The position numbers and the translations under genes are program-made. A stretch of 8,098 nucleotides of DNA from Tannerella sp. (GTDB lineage Bacteria; Bacteroidota; Bacteroidia; Bacteroidales; Tannerellaceae): assembly GCA_031261145.1 (NCBI GenBank), contig JAISJX010000211.1, positions 1 through 8,098 of the forward strand, written 5' to 3'. Shown here in pieces: positions 6,139 to 8,098 of this stretch; the stretch's first letter is position 1; the number at the start of each line of letters is the position of its first letter. Under the pieces are notes generated by a model that saw nothing but the letters and a program-made list of their open reading frames with translations, did no database searches and was not told the DNA's origin.

Positions 6139-6849
6139 ATGATTGTAGATGTATGTATGTCTCCTGCGCTGTATCCGCTCTATCATCGTGCGGAGGCAGT
6201 GGTTGTGGTGGTCGATATTTATCGCGCCACTACAACTATTACGGCGGCTTTTGAGAGCGGCGCCCGCAGTATTCGTCCGGTAGCGACGGTTGAAGAAGCG
6301 CAGGCTTATAAAGCTGAGGGCTTTTTGGTGGGCGCGGAACGCAATGTGCGCCGGTGTGATTTTGCCGATTTCGGAAATTCGCCATTCGACTATACGCCGG
6401 AAAAGGTGAAAGGGAAAGAGCTTGTTTTCACCACAACTAACGGTACGAAAGCTATCCGCTGTGCAGAAAAGGCGTACCGCATTCTTATCGGCGCATTTAT
6501 CAATCTACAAGCCGTGGCGGATTATTGCGTGCGGGAAAAACGGGATGTGGTCGTGTTATGCTCCGGTTGGGAAGATAAGATAAATACGGAAGATACGTTG
6601 TTTGGCGGAGCATTAGTGGATATTTTGCAATCGCATGGTTATCAACCCGCAGGCGATGCGGCTACGATTGCGCGTTCGCTATGGCAGAAGGCGCAATCGG
6701 ATTTACCGGGAATGATTGAGCAGACGGAACATATCAAACGGTTGAAAGCGAATAATCTGGATAAAGACGCCGCTTATTGCCTGATACTAAACCAATCAAA
6801 CATTGTCCCCATCTTCTCAAAAACAGAAAATAAATTAGTTATATCATGA
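6139..6849 (+). CDS. comB: 2-phosphosulfolactate phosphatase family protein (ComB-like)
   Basis: ComB hydrolyses 2-phosphosulfolactate to sulfolactate in the coenzyme M pathway of methanogens, and many bacteria without coenzyme M carry homologues. The 236 residues show the family's ordered motifs: VDIYRATTTI (25-34, usual form DVLRATSTI), VGAERNV (64-70), DFADFGNSP (74-82), TTTNGTKAI (98-106) and VVLCSGWEDKINTEDTLFGG (138-157), which hold the acidic and cysteine residues expected near the magnesium-binding active site. Length is as usual. It follows gcvT by 7 bases and its TGA overlaps the next ATG (6846-6849), so it sits in the middle of an operon. Family membership is well supported. The actual substrate in this organism is not: no other coenzyme M or sulfolactate genes are visible here. 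Confidence 0.9.
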   Translation: MIVDVCMSPALYPLYHRAEAVVVVVDIYRATTTITAAFESGARSIRPVATVEEAQAYKAEGFLVGAERNVRRCDFADFGNSPFDYTPEKVKGKELVFTTTNGTKAIRCAEKAYRILIGAFINLQAVADYCVREKRDVVVLCSGWEDKINTEDTLFGGALVDILQSHGYQPAGDAATIARSLWQKAQSDLPGMIEQTEHIKRLKANNLDKDAAYCLILNQSNIVPIFSKTENKLVIS

Positions 6850-7856
6850 GTAAAAATAAAATCAGATTTGGCGTAGTCGGCACCAACTTTATCACCGACT
6901 GGGTTATTGCCGGCGGCCGGGAAGACGAGCGGTTTGAATTGGCGGCCGTATGTTCGCGTTCGGAAGATACCGCGAAACAGTTTGCCGCTAAACACCAGAT
7001 TCCACAAACCTTTACTTCCCTTCAGGCAATGGCGGAAAGTCCCTCGATTGATGCGGTTTACATCGCCTCGCCCAATGCTTACCATGCCGGACAGAGCATC
7101 CTCTGTATGCAGCACGGCAAACATGTACTTTGTGAAAAGGCTTTTGCCTCCAATGCGGCGGAAGTCAGGCGGATGATAACAACCGCCAAAGACAATCACG
7201 TCGTATTGATGGAAGCCATGAAACCTACGCTGACGCCGGGTTTCCGGGCAGTACAAAAAGCGTTGCCTGAAATCGGTACGGTCAGGCAATACTTCGCTTG
7301 TTACTGTCAGTATTCATCCCGCTATGACAAACTGAAAGAAGGGATTGTGCTGAATGCGTTCAATCCTGAGTTCAGCAATGGAGCCGTGATGGACATCGGC
7401 GTATATACCATTTATCCGATGGTCGTTCTTTTCGGTCGTCCCCGAACGGTTCAAGCCGCCGGAGTTCGGTTGTACAGCGGTACGGACGGGCACGGCTGCG
7501 TCAATTTCACATACAATGACTTCAATGCCACCGTATTGTACAGCAAAATAGCCAACTCTCAACTGCCAACCGAGATACAGGGCGAAGACGGATTGATTAC
7601 CCTGAACCGAATCAATATCATCAGTGACGCGACGCTCACCCGCCGAAACGGAGCAAAAGAGAACATTCTGCCCAAAGTCGAAAAGAACGAATATTATTAC
7701 GAAATAGCGGAATTTATCGACCTTATTCAGTACGGACGTTCCGAGTCGGCCGTCAATTCCCTCGAAAACTCATTGATTACCATTGAGATTATGGATGAAA
7801 TACGTCGTCAGACAGGGGTGGTGTTTCCGGCGGATAATTTCATGTCTGAACTGTGA
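6846..7856 (+). CDS. Gfo/Idh/MocA family NAD(P)-dependent oxidoreductase
   Basis: The family oxidises or reduces sugars, inositols, trans-dihydrodiols and related alcohols with NAD(P). The 336 residues begin with a Rossmann fold (IRFGVVGTNFITDWV, 6-20), continue with AVYIASPNAYHAGQSI (70-85) and GKHVLCEKAF (91-100), and then the substrate domain with NGAVMDIGVYTIYP (178-191). Lys98 matches the conserved lysine of the E-K-P motif, though the usual Pro is Ala. Asp183-x-Gly-x-Tyr187 matches the D-I-G-V-Y form found in the dihydrodiol/xylose dehydrogenase branch, where the Tyr is thought to be catalytic. There is no signal peptide, so it should be cytoplasmic. The ATGA overlap with the ComB-like gene suggests coupled translation. 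It is the last gene of the operon. The substrate cannot be named. Confidence 0.93.
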   Translation: MSKNKIRFGVVGTNFITDWVIAGGREDERFELAAVCSRSEDTAKQFAAKHQIPQTFTSLQAMAESPSIDAVYIASPNAYHAGQSILCMQHGKHVLCEKAFASNAAEVRRMITTAKDNHVVLMEAMKPTLTPGFRAVQKALPEIGTVRQYFACYCQYSSRYDKLKEGIVLNAFNPEFSNGAVMDIGVYTIYPMVVLFGRPRTVQAAGVRLYSGTDGHGCVNFTYNDFNATVLYSKIANSQLPTEIQGEDGLITLNRINIISDATLTRRNGAKENILPKVEKNEYYYEIAEFIDLIQYGRSESAVNSLENSLITIEIMDEIRRQTGVVFPADNFMSEL

Positions 7857-7866
7857 TTTTAGAATG

Positions 7867-7893
7867 ATTTTGATGATTTATCTGATTCAAAAT
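7867..7893. terminator. Inverted repeat between converging genes, possible weak terminator
   Basis: ATTTTGA (7867-7873) and TCAAAAT (7887-7893) form a perfect 7-bp stem with a 13-base loop, extendable by two wobble pairs in the plus-strand RNA. It lies just after the oxidoreductase stop and just beyond the end of the minus-strand CDPTY remnant, where a shared terminator would be expected. The stem is A/T-rich and no T run follows on the plus strand, so a terminator role is uncertain. Confidence 0.25.
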
Positions 7894-7901
7894 TGATAGT
7901 A

Positions 7902-8015
7902 TCATAACTTTACGATATTGGCGCCCATGGTTTTGTATTGGGGCATGGCGTCGCCGATTTCTGCATTGATATAGGTAGGGTCGCAAATGATATAGGTCTG
8001 GCCGTCAATGCCTTC
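7902..8015 (-). pseudogene. Remnant of a CDPTY-type C-terminus (second copy)
   Basis: On the minus strand, the frame from 8015 to the TGA at 7904-7902 reads EGIDGQTYII and then a 27-residue tail beginning CDPTYINAEIGDAMP and ending IVKL. It is closed upstream by TAA at 8018-8016, and no gene start is evident. The tail aligns without gaps over 27 residues to the tail encoded just upstream (CDPTYTGANLGMAIP), yet the bases have diverged apart from a shared TGCGACCCTACCTA. It looks like the orphaned end of a paralogous gene left after deletion or recombination. A frameshift (+1) joining it to the upstream copy is the alternative. D-P-T-Y with a preceding strand recalls the catalytic-Asp region of transglutaminase-like proteins, but this is a tentative link. 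Confidence 0.55.
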
Positions 8016-8098
8016 TTATTTTGATTGTTTCTACCGCTACTGTCCTTAATTCGGGTATCGCCATACCCAAGTTGGCACCTGTGTAGGTAGGGTCGCAT
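8005..8098 (-). CDS. C-terminal end of a CDPTY-motif protein, possibly transglutaminase-like (start outside window)
   Basis: The minus-strand frame entering at the right edge encodes 30 residues, beginning CDPTYTGANLGMAIPELR and ending KIRRH before TGA at 8007-8005. It is open to the window edge, so it is probably the tail of a gene whose body lies beyond base 8098. Motif spacing matches the second copy immediately downstream. In transglutaminase-like proteins the third catalytic residue (Asp) sits in a similar D-P-T context, which is the only hint of function. It converges on the Gfo/Idh gene. It could itself be part of a degraded gene. With so little visible, the assignment is weak. Confidence 0.45.
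   Translation of the reverse strand, partial: CDPTYTGANLGMAIPELRTVAVETIKIRRH

Noticed and set aside
7910..8098. 62-residue minus-strand ORF at the right edge starting with ATG at 8098
   Set aside because: The CDPTY similarity is in the other two minus-strand frames; this frame shows no recognisable protein and its ATG is an accident of the repeated GCGACCCTACCTA.
1..8098. CRISPR arrays, insertion sequences, phage genes or attachment sites
   Set aside because: No regularly spaced repeats, transposase or integrase motifs were found. The tRNA 3' end has no visible direct repeat nearby that would suggest an integrated element.

Overview
The window looks like a chromosomal segment of a Bacteroidota species, most likely order Bacteroidales. 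Three things support this: GldE- and GldD-type proteins beside ssb and mutY; three promoters matching the Bacteroidetes sigma-ABfr consensus (TTTG, 19 bases, TAnnTTTG) with exactly 19-base spacers; and little sign of Shine-Dalgarno sequences before the genes. Content is mostly conserved housekeeping. I see no phage, transposon, CRISPR array or defence island.

Layout. Bases 1-358 hold the 3' end of mutY. A consensus promoter at 396-426 then drives ssb (459-917), apparently followed in one transcript by a 625-residue ORF joining GldE to GldD (944-2821) and a Sfp-type phosphopantetheinyl transferase (2825-3448). Bases 3449-3548 separate these from RNA genes on the minus strand: a small SRP RNA (3722-3627) and, 4 bases downstream of it, tRNA-Thr(UGU) (3622-3549). 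Their promoter (3758-3728) lies back to back with the plus-strand promoter (3765-3795) of a second operon: peptidase T (3838-5049), glycine cleavage T-protein (5046-6131), a ComB-like phosphatase (6139-6849) and a Gfo/Idh/MocA oxidoreductase (6846-7856). Two of its junctions are ATGA overlaps. The right end (7902-8098, minus strand) holds two diverged, head-to-tail copies of a C-terminal CDPTY motif segment, probably the end of a transglutaminase-like gene plus a paralogous remnant.

How the genes relate. The left cluster combines DNA repair (MutY), replication and repair (SSB), an envelope protein pair linked to gliding motility in flavobacteria (GldD/GldE), and carrier-protein activation. 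The SRP RNA and tRNA-Thr serve protein targeting and translation. The right operon links peptide breakdown and one-carbon metabolism with two enzymes whose substrates cannot be read from sequence.

The most unusual observation is the GldE-GldD junction. The two proteins share one frame across a run of ten A, with no start codon of GldD's own in that frame at the junction. A one-base frame change at the run would separate them: one shift ends GldE at once, and the opposite shift joins an ATG at 2226 to the GldD signal peptide. This could be a real fusion, a slippage-controlled gene pair or a homopolymer error.
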